Origin: Inhella gelatinilytica
GTDB taxonomy: Bacteria > Pseudomonadota > Gammaproteobacteria > Burkholderiales > Burkholderiaceae_C
Direction: 5' to 3'
Assembly (NCBI RefSeq): GCF_016093295.1
Contig: NZ_JAEDAL010000002.1
Location: forward strand, 1 to 64,000
DNA: 64,000 bases
The translations under genes were made by a program, and so were the position numbers. This document shows positions 27,658 to 36,177 of the stretch, piece by piece (the stretch's first letter is position 1; the number at the start of each line of letters is the position of its first letter). A model generated the notes under the pieces. The model saw only the letters and a program-made list of their open reading frames with translations. It was not told the origin of the DNA and did not search any database.

Positions 27658-29390
27658 AAACCCCGCATCGCTGGGTCGTGCTCGTGGCGGTGGCGCTGGT
27701 CGGCGCCGCCGCCTTGATGCTTTTGGTGCTGCGAGCCCAGCACGAGGCCCGCGCCCTGTGGGAGCAGGAGGTACACCGCAGCACCAGTCGCCTTCAGCAG
27801 TTCACGCTGAATTGGGTTGAGCACCGCCGTCAGCTGTTGCGCAGCCTGGGGTTGTTGTCTCAAGCGCAAGGGTGGCCCGATGAGGCCGCGTTCTTGGCGG
27901 ACTTGAAGGCACTGAGTCAAGACACCGATGGCGACATTGCCTTGGCGGCCGTGGCCCTGAAGGGGGCGGCCGGGCAGGCGTGGCAGCGTTTGGCGTCTCA
28001 GAACGTGACACCGGATCAGTGGGCTGAGCTGGCTCGCCGTGCGGCTCCGCCGGAGCGTCGCCTGGGCGGGCTGGCCCCGCTCACCGATGGCAGCGTCCCC
28101 TTGGCCTTGCCGCAGGGCGCGGATCAATGGGTGGTCTTGCTGCTGGATGTGGGGGGCATGTTGCGCCAGTTGCAGTCAGTCGATTGGCCGGCGGGCGTGC
28201 TGCTGCAGTTGGACTGGCTGGATGCGCAGGGCGTCGCGCATGCGGTCAGCGGGGAGACGCAGACGGGATCCCTCTTGTCCTACACCGAGTTGGAGCCGGC
28301 TCCGGGGGGGCAGTGGCGGTTCCGCTGGAGCATCAAGACCGATGTGCGCAGCGGTCCGAATCAGGGGCTGGCCCTGGCCATCGCCGTGTTGGGCGGGCTC
28401 TTGGTGTTGGGGGCGGTGTTGCTGCTGGACCGAGCCTTTCGGCTGCGCGAAAGCAACCGGGCGCTGGCGGGTTTGAACCGGCAGCTCGATGCTCGCGTGG
28501 TCGAGCGGACGGAATCGCTTCAATTGGCCAACGACGGCTTGCAAAAGGCCATGCATCACCTGGCCGAAGCGGAGAAGTTGGCGGCCTTGGGGCGCTTGGT
28601 GGCCGGGGTGTCGCATGAACTGAACACGCCCTTGGGCGTGGTGACCACGGCGGCCAGCAGTTTGCAAGACCGGGTGGGGAGCCTGCAGAGCCAGGTGCAA
28701 GAGGGGGGCGGCACCTTGCGCCGCTCGCAACTTCTCGAAGAGTTGCAAACGGTGCGCGACCTCGCCGACCTGACCTTGCGCAATGCGGCACGTGCGGCCA
28801 ATTTGGTCGAACATTTCAAGGAAATGGCGGTCGACCAGTCCAGCTTGAGGCGGCGGCGTTTTGATGTGGCCCAAGTCATCCAGGCGGTGTTGCAGGCGCT
28901 GGCGACCGGGTTGCGACGCGCCAACTGTGAACTGCAGATCGAGCAATCCGGAGACCCCGAACTGGACGGCTACCCGGGGGCGGTGGAGCAGGTGCTGACC
29001 AACTTGGTTCAGAACTGTTTGGTGCACGGCTTCTCAGGGCGCACTGCCGGGCGCATCCGGGTGGGTTTCGAGTCGGTCGAGGCGTGGGTCACGCTCTGGG
29101 TGGAGGACGACGGGGTGGGCATGGATGCCACCGCGCAGGCGCGGTATTTCGAGCCGTTCTTCACCACGCGGCTCGGTCAGGGCGGGAGTGGGCTCGGCGG
29201 CTACCTGATCTACAACCTGGTCACGGGGCTGCTGGGTGGGGAAGTCAGTGTCCGCAGCACCTTGGGTGAGGGCACGCGGGTGACCGTGCGTTTGCCGCGG
29301 GTGGCGCCGGTGCCACGCAACAACCTGCACGAGGCCTACGCCGTGCCGCCGCCTGCGTTCAACGCCCCCACACCACCCCCTCGTCCGTGA
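27654..29390 (+). CDS. Membrane sensor histidine kinase (orphan)
   Basis: 578 residues. A membrane helix (VVLVAVALVGAAALMLLVL), a periplasmic domain of about 210 residues and a second helix (LALAIAVLGGLLVLGAVLLL) lead into a coiled coil, then a HisKA-type dimerisation domain with the phospho-His in GVSHELNTPLG (about residue 321). A HATPase_c domain follows with N box NLVQNCLVHG, G1 VEDDGVGM and G2 GGSGLGGYLIYNL. The F box FEPFFTTR is intact. The TTG start overlaps the upstream stop (TTGA). No response regulator is adjacent, so its partner is encoded elsewhere. Position suggests it listens to the PstS-like protein. Confidence 0.9.
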   Translation: MKTPHRWVVLVAVALVGAAALMLLVLRAQHEARALWEQEVHRSTSRLQQFTLNWVEHRRQLLRSLGLLSQAQGWPDEAAFLADLKALSQDTDGDIALAAVALKGAAGQAWQRLASQNVTPDQWAELARRAAPPERRLGGLAPLTDGSVPLALPQGADQWVVLLLDVGGMLRQLQSVDWPAGVLLQLDWLDAQGVAHAVSGETQTGSLLSYTELEPAPGGQWRFRWSIKTDVRSGPNQGLALAIAVLGGLLVLGAVLLLDRAFRLRESNRALAGLNRQLDARVVERTESLQLANDGLQKAMHHLAEAEKLAALGRLVAGVSHELNTPLGVVTTAASSLQDRVGSLQSQVQEGGGTLRRSQLLEELQTVRDLADLTLRNAARAANLVEHFKEMAVDQSSLRRRRFDVAQVIQAVLQALATGLRRANCELQIEQSGDPELDGYPGAVEQVLTNLVQNCLVHGFSGRTAGRIRVGFESVEAWVTLWVEDDGVGMDATAQARYFEPFFTTRLGQGGSGLGGYLIYNLVTGLLGGEVSVRSTLGEGTRVTVRLPRVAPVPRNNLHEAYAVPPPAFNAPTPPPRP

Positions 29391-29937
29391 GCAGGGTGTC
29401 CAGGGGGCGGTCGCCTTCCAGGGGCTCCAATCCCGGCACCCAACTGACGCTGTAGGCCAGGCCGCAGGTCACCGGGTGGGGCTCGCGCTGGCGCAGCGTT
29501 CGGTCGACAAACCCTCCGCCGTAGCCCACCCGCAGGCCCCCCGCGCCGAAGCCCAAACAGGGGACCAGCAGCAATTCAGGCTCAAATTGCTCGGTGTCTT
29601 TGGGCTTGAGGATGCCGAAAGCGTCTTCCTCCATGGGGCAGCCGGGGTACCAGACGTGAAAGCTCAACAAGCCCGTGTCTTTGTGTTTCACGGGCAGGCC
29701 GATGCGGCGCTCGGGGTGGTCTTCGCTCCAGCGGTAAAGCGCGGGGAGCGGGTCGAATTCCCCCTTGATGGGCCAATAGGCGCCCATGCGCTGTTCGGGC
29801 CGTTGCAACAACCACACGCGCAACACCTCTTGCAACGAAGCGGCCCGTTGCAGACGGTCGGGCCACTCTTGGCGCAGTTCGACCAGCACATCGCGCAAGG
29901 CACGTCGGCGATCCGCCGCGGATCCGGGCAAGCTCAT
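29359..29937 (-). CDS. 5-formyltetrahydrofolate cyclo-ligase
   Basis: 192 residues of the 5-FCL (YgfA/MTHFS) family, which recycles 5-formyl-THF to methenyl-THF using ATP. It has RMGAYWPIKGEFDPLP, a basic KHKDTG segment and the glycine-rich LVPCLGFGAGGLRVGYGGGF signature that binds the phosphate. Its 3' end overlaps the converging kinase gene by 32 bases. The ATG overlaps the stop of the upstream unknown gene (ATGA). It joins metF as a second one-carbon folate gene in the window. Confidence 0.9.
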   Translation of the reverse strand: MSLPGSAADRRRALRDVLVELRQEWPDRLQRAASLQEVLRVWLLQRPEQRMGAYWPIKGEFDPLPALYRWSEDHPERRIGLPVKHKDTGLLSFHVWYPGCPMEEDAFGILKPKDTEQFEPELLLVPCLGFGAGGLRVGYGGGFVDRTLRQREPHPVTCGLAYSVSWVPGLEPLEGDRPLDTLLTDEGVVWGR

Positions 29938-30659
29938 GTCAGGGCTTCGCTTTCAGGGTGCATCAATCGGCGCAGGTCGCCGCCGGGGTCGCCTTGGAAC
30001 AGCGTTTGCGCCCAGGCCGTTTCGCGCTGCTGAACCCGTGCCAAGAATTCGTCGGCGCCCTGCATGGCGCGAAAGGTATCAAACCCGCACTCCAGGAAAC
30101 GCTGCAGGTCTTCCAAACCAGCGGCAGCGGCGGGGCCTCGCATCATGCGCAGGGCCTGTCGCAAGAGTGGCTTGTGGGTGTAACGGTCCAGGGCTTGCCC
30201 CACCTGCAACGTGAGCTGAATTTGGGCCTGGCGGTGCGCCGCGCGGCCCACCTGCTGCCAGGCAGCCACGTAGGCCGACGCGTTCGCAGGTTCGCGCAGG
30301 GCCAGGGCCATTTCGGTATCGAGCTCTTCGGACAGGGCGTGCAATTCCGCCAGCGTCTGCACCGTGGTCACCACTTCCTTGGGGAACAAGCGCACCAGGG
30401 GGCGGACGATGCGGCGGAATTGCGCATCCCGCTGGCTGTAGTCACGAGGGCCGTACAGCTCGTCCAAAAAGAAGCCGGCCGCCCCGGCGTACCGGGGGCT
30501 ATGCAGCAGGTCCTGATAGGCCTGTCGAAATCGCGCCTGCTGGAAGCGTTTCAAGTCTTCCGTGCGCGCGGCCAAACCGGGGTGTGCCGCACGCCGAGCG
30601 CGTTGGTGCTCCACGTGTTCCAGCGCGTCCAGAATGGCTTCGGTGCGGGCATTACTCAC
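29934..30659 (-). CDS. Conserved-type hypothetical protein (FFLDELYGPRD motif)
   Basis: 241 residues, mostly alpha-helical, soluble, and with no signal peptide. The best landmark is GAAGFFLDELYGPRDYSQRD near residue 60, which I have met in unnamed proteobacterial proteins; no function is known to me. The C-terminal half (LRQALRMMRGPAAAAGLEDL, then ECGFDTFRAM) is helical. The GTG start follows the HDOD gene by 24 bases and the stop is coupled to the cyclo-ligase gene, so the three look like one operon. Confidence 0.75.
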   Translation of the reverse strand: MSNARTEAILDALEHVEHQRARRAAHPGLAARTEDLKRFQQARFRQAYQDLLHSPRYAGAAGFFLDELYGPRDYSQRDAQFRRIVRPLVRLFPKEVVTTVQTLAELHALSEELDTEMALALREPANASAYVAAWQQVGRAAHRQAQIQLTLQVGQALDRYTHKPLLRQALRMMRGPAAAAGLEDLQRFLECGFDTFRAMQGADEFLARVQQRETAWAQTLFQGDPGGDLRRLMHPESEALT

Positions 30660-30683
30660 CGCAACTCCTCACCGGTCCACCGT

Positions 30684-31550
30684 TCATCCCTCGCGCACAG
30701 TGGGCGGGGCCCCGGCAATGTCCTGCAGCAAGCGCAGCGTGGGCGTGGACGCCAGGTTCAGCAGCTGTCCGATGTCTTTGACGTCATCGGGAATGGCTGG
30801 GTTGTCCCAGCCTCGAGCGCTGTGGCGGGCCAGGCGCACGGCTAAGCGCACCGTTTGCACCTGAGGGTCGGACTCACACCGGTCGTCGGTGATGTGGGCC
30901 AAAAGCGGTGGCAGGTGCCACAGTTTCATCAGCGCCTGTTCGAGCAGAGAGAGTTCGATACCCAGCACTTGTTTCTGGGCTTTGACGCTGCGCAGGGTCG
31001 GATCCGCCGTTTGCAGGCGTCGAATTTCACTGGCCAGCGTCGGGGCGTGGAACCACAGCAGCACCTCGGCAAAGTCATGCAGCAAGGCGGCGGTGTGAAT
31101 CACCTGCGCATCTTGGTCCATGCGGTGGGCGGCAAACGCCAGGGCGAACCGGGCGGAGCGTTCCGAGCGATGGAGCACGTCCATGGCCCCTTCCAGTGCG
31201 CTGGGCTGATCGGCGAACCAGGCCTCCACCGTGGGCTGAGGAGGAAAGTTGGCGAAGAACGGGGTGATGCCCATCAGCACCACCGCGCTGGTGATGGTTT
31301 CGGCATCGGCGTTGCGCCGCTCCCGCCCCAAGCTGGCCGCGGCCACCAGCACCTTCAGGCACATCAGGGGGTCGTGCGAGAAGGTTTCGCCAATCGAATG
31401 GGCGTCGACGTTGTCTTCATCGGCGCGGAGTTGCTCCAAGGCCTCCGCGCTGCTGGCCAGGACGGGAATTTCTTGCGAAGCAAAGTGCTGTGCCCAAGCG
31501 CTCAAACTGCCGAGCGGGCGTTCCAGCAGGCGTCGATCCGGGAGATCCAT
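30684..31550 (-). CDS. HDOD-domain signalling protein
   Basis: 288 residues with an HDOD domain (an HD-like all-helical fold without reliable catalytic residues). Landmarks are the helical IGETFSHDPLMCLKVLVAAAS, ITSAVVLMGITPFFANFP and the HD-like HTAALLHDFAEVLLWFHAP. Such proteins usually pass signals in c-di-GMP, motility or stress networks. The start at ATG 31550 (MDLPDRRLLERPLG) is chosen because the domain region begins soon after. It is the first gene of the HDOD-unknown-cyclo-ligase run. Confidence 0.83.
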   Translation of the reverse strand: MDLPDRRLLERPLGSLSAWAQHFASQEIPVLASSAEALEQLRADEDNVDAHSIGETFSHDPLMCLKVLVAAASLGRERRNADAETITSAVVLMGITPFFANFPPQPTVEAWFADQPSALEGAMDVLHRSERSARFALAFAAHRMDQDAQVIHTAALLHDFAEVLLWFHAPTLASEIRRLQTADPTLRSVKAQKQVLGIELSLLEQALMKLWHLPPLLAHITDDRCESDPQVQTVRLAVRLARHSARGWDNPAIPDDVKDIGQLLNLASTPTLRLLQDIAGAPPTVREG

Positions 31551-31635
31551 CGGGCGAACCTTGAAGCGGCAGGTCGCCGGATGATAAAGGGCAGCGCCCC
31601 GCCATGTTCTTCGACAAGGGGGGCGCTGTGACATT

Positions 31636-31655
31636 CGGGCGCTTTTAGGCGCCCG
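31636..31655. terminator. Hairpin after the small-gene pair
   Basis: CGGGCGC-TTTTAG-GCGCCCG is a perfect seven-base-pair stem 10 bases past the stop of the 82-residue gene on the minus strand. It lacks a T run on that strand, so it may be an mRNA 3'-end stabiliser or a weak terminator. Confidence 0.4.
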
Positions 31656-31664
31656 CGGTGCGGA

Positions 31665-31913
31665 TTACAGGCGTTCGAGACCTTGCAAGAAGGTGAAACG
31701 GCGCAATCCGTCCTCAAAAAGCACACCGTGCCCCGTGCGGGGGTCCACCCGGTATTCCAGGGCTCCGGTGGGAGCCGCTTCAACGGGCAGGGGACGGGCT
31801 AAGCGTGCGGCCAATCCATCCAAGCGGCGGCTGGCCGCGTGCAGGGTGTGGATCAGGAGCTGACGGGGGAGGGAGCGGCCACTGGCGCGGGCGCTGAGGG
31901 CGAGGGTGTGCAT
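31665..31913 (-). CDS. Small hypothetical protein, 82 residues
   Basis: Not recognised. It is basic in the first half (RASGRSLPRQLLIHTLHAASRRLDG, broken at will), with a short strand-rich tail (ALEYRVDPRTGHGVLFEDGLRRF). GGAGA lies 8 bases before the ATG, and it follows the 58-residue gene by 27 bases, which argues for real expression. No signal peptide is seen. It may be a small nucleic-acid-binding or adaptor protein, but nothing proves this. Confidence 0.55.
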   Translation of the reverse strand: MHTLALSARASGRSLPRQLLIHTLHAASRRLDGLAARLARPLPVEAAPTGALEYRVDPRTGHGVLFEDGLRRFTFLQGLERL

Positions 31914-31940
31914 GGGTTTCTCCGGCTGCTGAGCAGCGAT

Positions 31941-32117
31941 TCAGGTGCTTCGAGGGGGTGTCCAGAACTCGCGCAATTGGCGCGCCAGTTCGCGGCGGTC
32001 CGTCTGTCGGGGGGCGGCGGGCTGGTGCGCGCCGGCTTTGCGCCGGGCGGCCGGGGCCACCCAGGGGTTGCGGGGCTTCAAATTCAGCGCTGGGCGCGGG
32101 GACGTGAATTGCGGCAT
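31941..32117 (-). CDS. Very small basic hypothetical protein, 58 residues
   Basis: A 58-residue frame starting MPQFTSPRPALNLKPRNPW and ending RQLREFWTPPRST. An excellent AGGAG stands six bases before the ATG. The middle (VAPAARRKAGAHQ) is basic and the C-terminal part is helical (DRRELARQLREFW). It resembles, from memory, unnamed small basic proteins of Burkholderiales with an NPxVAxAxxRKAGxH motif. It diverges from fba and leads into the 82-residue gene. Confidence 0.55.
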   Translation of the reverse strand: MPQFTSPRPALNLKPRNPWVAPAARRKAGAHQPAAPRQTDRRELARQLREFWTPPRST

Positions 32118-32239
32118 GGAGTCTCCTGATCAAGAAGGGTGATAAACGAGCGTCGAATGATAAATAAACATTGCGCAAAAGCGCAAGTGGATACGAAGTC
32201 ACCCCTTCGTTTGGAGGAGTTGCTCGGTGGGCGGGCTTT

Positions 32240-32245
32240 TAGAAT
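32240..32245 (+). promoter_or_regulatory. Possible -10 box for fba
   Basis: TAGAAT within TTTTAGAATCGG lies 66 bases before the fba ATG in the AT-richer divergent gap (32118-32311). The same TTTAGAATCG string precedes ahcY. TTGCTC upstream is spaced only 14 bases away, too close for a standard -35. Confidence 0.3.
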
Positions 32246-32311
32246 CGGAGCCAGTTACGGCGCGGTTACCAAGTCCGCGCGCCCCGGTTTTCACACTCTC
32301 AGGACCCACCC

Positions 32312-33376
32312 ATGCCTCTCGTTTCGATGCGCCAGCTGCTCGACCACGCCGCCGAGCACGGCTATGGCATTCCCGCCTTCAACGTCAACAATCTGGAGCA
32401 GGTCCAGGCTGTGATGATGGCCGCCGACGAGGTCGGGGCCCCAGTCATCCTGCAAGCCAGCGCGGGAGCGCGCAAATATGCGGGTGAAAGCTTTATCAAG
32501 CACTTGATCCAAGCCGCCACCGAGGCCTATCCGCACATTCCGCTGGTCATGCACCAGGATCACGGCACCAGCCCCAAGGTTTGCCAGGGCGCCATCGACC
32601 TGGGCTTTGGCTCGGTCATGATGGACGGCTCGCTGCGCGAGGACGGCAAGACCCCGGCTGACTTTGACTACAACGTCAACGTCACACGCACCGTGGTTGA
32701 GATGGCGCACCAGGTCGGTGTCTCGGTTGAGGGCGAGCTCGGCTGCCTGGGCAACCTTGAAACCGGCGACGCCGGCGAAGAAGACGGCATCGGCGCCGAA
32801 GGCAAGCTCAGCCATGCCCAGATGCTGACCGACCCGGAGGAAGCCGCTCAATTCGTCAAGGCCACGCAGCTGGATGCCCTGGCCATCGCCATTGGCACCA
32901 GCCATGGTGCCTACAAATTCAGCCGCAAGCCCACCGGAGACATCCTGGCCATCAGCCGCGTGAAGGAGATCCACGCCCGCATTCCCAACACCCACTTGGT
33001 GATGCACGGCTCCTCGTCGGTGCCGCAGGAGTTGCTGGCCATCATCAACCAGTACGGCGGTCAGATGAAGGAAACCTATGGCGTGCCGGTCGAGGAGATC
33101 CAAGAGGCCATCAAACACGGCGTGCGCAAGATCAACATCGACACCGACATCCGCTTGGCGATGACGGGTGCCGCCCGCAAGTTCATGTTCGAAAACCCGG
33201 ACAAGTTCGACGCCCGTGAGTGGCTCAAACCCGCCCGGGCGGCCGCCCAGGCCATCTGCAAGCAGCGCTACCTGGAGTTCGGATGCGAAGGCCAGGGCCG
33301 GGCTCAGGCCAATCGCACGCTGGTTGACATGGCCGCCGCCTACGCCAAGGGCGAGTTGGCTCAGGTGGTGCGCTAA
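32312..33376 (+). CDS. fba: Class II fructose-bisphosphate aldolase
   Basis: Zinc-dependent aldolase of glycolysis, gluconeogenesis and the Calvin cycle, interconverting fructose-1,6-bisphosphate with two triose phosphates. It has 354 residues. Zinc ligands appear in [11 protein letters not shown] and [10 protein letters not shown], with the Asp of HQDHG as general base, and the phosphate-binding [11 protein letters not shown] and GTSHGAYKF segments are intact. The long form with the [13 protein letters not shown] tail fits the class IIB/CbbA type common in Burkholderiales. A terminator follows. Confidence 0.97.
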   Translation: MPLVSMRQLLDHAAEHGYGIPAFNVNNLEQVQAVMMAADEVGAPVILQASAGARKYAGESFIKHLIQAATEAYPHIPLVMHQDHGTSPKVCQGAIDLGFGSVMMDGSLREDGKTPADFDYNVNVTRTVVEMAHQVGVSVEGELGCLGNLETGDAGEEDGIGAEGKLSHAQMLTDPEEAAQFVKATQLDALAIAIGTSHGAYKFSRKPTGDILAISRVKEIHARIPNTHLVMHGSSSVPQELLAIINQYGGQMKETYGVPVEEIQEAIKHGVRKINIDTDIRLAMTGAARKFMFENPDKFDAREWLKPARAAAQAICKQRYLEFGCEGQGRAQANRTLVDMAAAYAKGELAQVVR

Positions 33377-33410
33377 CTCGACCCGGACCCACCCCGGTGG
33401 GTCCGCAACC

Positions 33411-33435
33411 GGGCGCCCCACCGGGCGCCTTTTTT
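33411..33435 (+). terminator. Intrinsic terminator after fba
   Basis: GGCGCC (33412-33417) pairs with GGCGCC (33424-33429) across a CCACCG loop, followed directly by TTTTTT. A second hairpin, GGACCCACC-CC-GGTGGGTCC (33385-33404), precedes it. Confidence 0.8.
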
Positions 33436-33478
33436 GCGCCCGTACCATCCCGGTTTTGACATTCCCTCGGAGTGCCCA

Positions 33479-34417
33479 GTGTCAGCTTCAATGCAGACGG
33501 CCTGTCCCAACTGCGGCCACCGCCTCGCGGCCTGGGACAAGTTCTGCTCGCAGTGTGGGCAGGACACGGCCAATCACCCGCCCTCGTTGTGGGAGTTTGT
33601 GCACGAGTTCCTGCTGCACTACGTGGCCTTCGAGGGCAAGTTGTGGAAGTCGCTCTGGGCCTTGATGGCGCGCCCAGGGTTCTTGACGCTGGAGTATTTG
33701 GCTGGGCGCAAACAGCGCTACGTGCTGCCCTTGCGCCTGGTGCTGACCCTGGGCCTGGTGTTCTTTATCGCCCTCAAATTGGTGCCGGGCGACGATTCGC
33801 TGATTCAGGTCAAGCCGCCCGCGCGCGCCGCGACGGTTGAGCTGCCGCAGGGGGTCGGAGAAGTGCTGGCGCAGGCCAAAGCCCAAGCGCAGGCTGAAGG
33901 GGCGACGGATCAGCGCCGACGCGAACCGTCGACCGAGGGCCCGAGCGACGACGAGCAGTTCGATCTCTTTGTGCGTCAACTGCCGCCCGCGCTGGCGGGG
34001 GCGCTGGAGCGTTCGCGGACCCGTTTCAAAGCGGACACCGAGGCCGAGCTCAAGCGGGTGGGCGCGCGCATGCTGGCCCTGGCGCCCTATGCCGTGCTGT
34101 GCAGCCTGCCGTTTTATGCCGGCCTGCTGGCGCTGCTGTACCGCAGCCGACGCCAGCCCTTTGGCACCCACTTTGTGTTTGCCCTGCACCTGCACGCGGC
34201 GTGGTACGGCGTGCTGCTGCTGGCTCAACTGCCGGGTTGGTTGTTTGGTCTGGCGGCCTTGTTCTGGGCCAATGCCTACCCCCTGCTGGCGCTCCAGCGG
34301 GTTTACGGCGGGGCGTGGTGGGCCACGGTGTTGCGGGCCAGTGCGCTGCTGATGCTGCACTTGCTCGTGCTGCTGGTGGGCGTGGTGATTTTGGGCGTGC
34401 TCGGCGCACTGGCCTGA
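33479..34417 (+). CDS. DUF3667-type zinc-ribbon membrane protein
   Basis: About 312 residues. An N-terminal zinc ribbon (CPNCGHRL then CSQCGQDT) is followed by a short DUF3667-like segment (HEFLLHYVAFEGKLWKSLWAL, read in pieces) and a membrane helix (LPLRLVLTLGLVFFIALKLV). A charged periplasmic or cytosolic loop of about 110 residues, rich in Ala/Gln/Arg, leads to four more helices. Its role is unknown. The GTG at 33479 has CTCGGAG just upstream; ATG 33491 is the alternative. Its stop overlaps the start of the SWIM gene (TGATG). The pair stands between fba and purC. Confidence 0.75.
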   Translation: MSASMQTACPNCGHRLAAWDKFCSQCGQDTANHPPSLWEFVHEFLLHYVAFEGKLWKSLWALMARPGFLTLEYLAGRKQRYVLPLRLVLTLGLVFFIALKLVPGDDSLIQVKPPARAATVELPQGVGEVLAQAKAQAQAEGATDQRRREPSTEGPSDDEQFDLFVRQLPPALAGALERSRTRFKADTEAELKRVGARMLALAPYAVLCSLPFYAGLLALLYRSRRQPFGTHFVFALHLHAAWYGVLLLAQLPGWLFGLAALFWANAYPLLALQRVYGGAWWATVLRASALLMLHLLVLLVGVVILGVLGALA

Positions 34418-36144
34418 TGCAGGCCCAGACCCAGGCGCTGCTGGAAGCGCTGAGCGACGCTGGGCTGCTGCGCCACTGGGCGCCGCACATCTTGGAGCGG
34501 GGGGCCGCGCTGACGCCCAAGGTGCGCGAGTTTGAATGGTCCCAACAAGGCAGCCTGAGTGCAGCGCAGGGGCGCGTCCAAGGGGGCTCGCTCTACCGCA
34601 CCCACCTGACGCACAGCCCCGGCGGCGCCTTGCGCGGGGATTGCGACTGCCCGCATGCGGCCGGCGGCGAGGCCTGCAAGCACCAAGCCGCGCTGGCCCT
34701 GGTCTGGCGCCAGGCGCTGAGTGGGGAGGCTTTGACGAGCCCGACGGCGCCCGAAGCCGCCAGCGCCGCGAACCCCGGGCCACCGGACGAACCCGACTGG
34801 GCCGTGTTCGTGCGCGCTCAAGGTGCACCCGCCCTGGCCGAGCGTCTGCTGGCCTGGGCCGCCAAAGTGCCCGAACTCAAGCGCGAGCTGCAGCTGTGGC
34901 AGCGCAGCAGCACGCCCGTGGAGGATTTGGCTCAGGCCAAGAAGCTCGTGACCAGCGTGCTGACGGCGCCGCGGGATCTTTACGAATGGCGTCGCGTCAG
35001 CGCCTACGTGCGCAAGGCCGAAAGCGTGCTGGGCCTGCTGGCCGGCTGGACGGACGCCGACCCGGCGCTGGCCCTGGGGGCGGCTGAACACGCGTGGCTC
35101 AAATTGTGGAAGCTCCTGGAAACGGCCGACGACTCCAATGGCGAAATACAAGGACTCATCACCGAGGTGGGGCAACTCTGGCTTCAGGCGCTCAAGCAGC
35201 TGGGGCCCCAACCCGCGAGCTTTGCCGAGCGCCTGATCAAGCTCTACCGCGTGGACGAGTGCGGCTATCTGCCCCTGGATCAAGCACTGGCCGCCGCCGG
35301 CCCGTTGCCGGCCGCCAAGCTGCGCACGCAATTTGCTGCCGCGTGGGAGGCCAGCCGGGCCGAGCCGTCCGGCGAGCGGTCTACGGGTTGGGGGCCGCAA
35401 GACGATTACTTGCGCCTGCTGAGGGCCCTGGGCGACGGTGCGGAGCGTCTGCGGGTGTTGCGTCAGCGGCTGGAGCGGCCGTACGACCATGTGCGGCTGA
35501 TCGAGGCCTTCGTGGAGCTCGGTCAGGCGCGCGAAGCCCTGCAGGCCGCGGAGGCCGCCTGCAAGGCCCACCCCGACGATCGCCGGCTGCGCGGGCTGCT
35601 GATCGCCGCCTATGAGCGTGACGGGTGGGACGATGAAGCGCTCGCTTTGCGCCAACGTGACTTCGAAGACCACCCAGCCAACGCCGAGTACCACGCCCTG
35701 GTGCAGGCCGCCCAACGCTGCGGGCGTGACCCGCAGGCGTTCCGCGCGGGCCTGTGGCAGCGCCTGATGGATTTGCACGCCGCCCAGCGAAGCGCCTTCC
35801 TGGCCGAAGGCTTGGCGGGTTTGCTGGTGGAGATCTGGACCGACGAGGCGGAGTTCGATCGGGCCTGGGCCTGGTTGCAGACCGGTGCACCCGTGCCCAT
35901 CTCGGCACTGTTGCGCTTGGCCCGCGCCCTGCCGGCGTCATCGGCTGAGTCCGCCGCCACCCTGTTCAAGAGCGTGTTGGCGCGTCAAATGTTGGGCGCC
36001 AAGACGCCCTATGCGGCAGCGCTGCAGACCGTTCGGGCGGCCTTGGCGGTGATGCCCCACGAGGCCGGCCGCCTGTGGCTGGCTTGGCTGCGGCTGGAGT
36101 ACCGCGCCAAGCCTCGCTTCGTCGAAAGCCTGGCCGGGCTGTGA
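34417..36144 (+). CDS. SWIM zinc-finger and TPR-like repeat protein
   Basis: 575 residues, cytosolic. The SWIM motif CDCPHAAGGEACKH (CxC-x8-CxH, residues 76-89) is a zinc site found in nucleic-acid and protein-binding contexts. The rest is alpha-helical, with TPR-like repeats towards the C-terminus (ALQAAEAACKAHPDDRRLRG, ALRQRDFEDHPANAEYHALV). It is often seen with unknown roles in bacteria. The ATG overlaps the DUF3667 stop by one base, so the two proteins are translationally coupled. Confidence 0.8.
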   Translation: MQAQTQALLEALSDAGLLRHWAPHILERGAALTPKVREFEWSQQGSLSAAQGRVQGGSLYRTHLTHSPGGALRGDCDCPHAAGGEACKHQAALALVWRQALSGEALTSPTAPEAASAANPGPPDEPDWAVFVRAQGAPALAERLLAWAAKVPELKRELQLWQRSSTPVEDLAQAKKLVTSVLTAPRDLYEWRRVSAYVRKAESVLGLLAGWTDADPALALGAAEHAWLKLWKLLETADDSNGEIQGLITEVGQLWLQALKQLGPQPASFAERLIKLYRVDECGYLPLDQALAAAGPLPAAKLRTQFAAAWEASRAEPSGERSTGWGPQDDYLRLLRALGDGAERLRVLRQRLERPYDHVRLIEAFVELGQAREALQAAEAACKAHPDDRRLRGLLIAAYERDGWDDEALALRQRDFEDHPANAEYHALVQAAQRCGRDPQAFRAGLWQRLMDLHAAQRSAFLAEGLAGLLVEIWTDEAEFDRAWAWLQTGAPVPISALLRLARALPASSAESAATLFKSVLARQMLGAKTPYAAALQTVRAALAVMPHEAGRLWLAWLRLEYRAKPRFVESLAGL

Positions 36145-36177
36145 CAATAGCGGTCTTTGCACCGCACTTGTCTTGCC

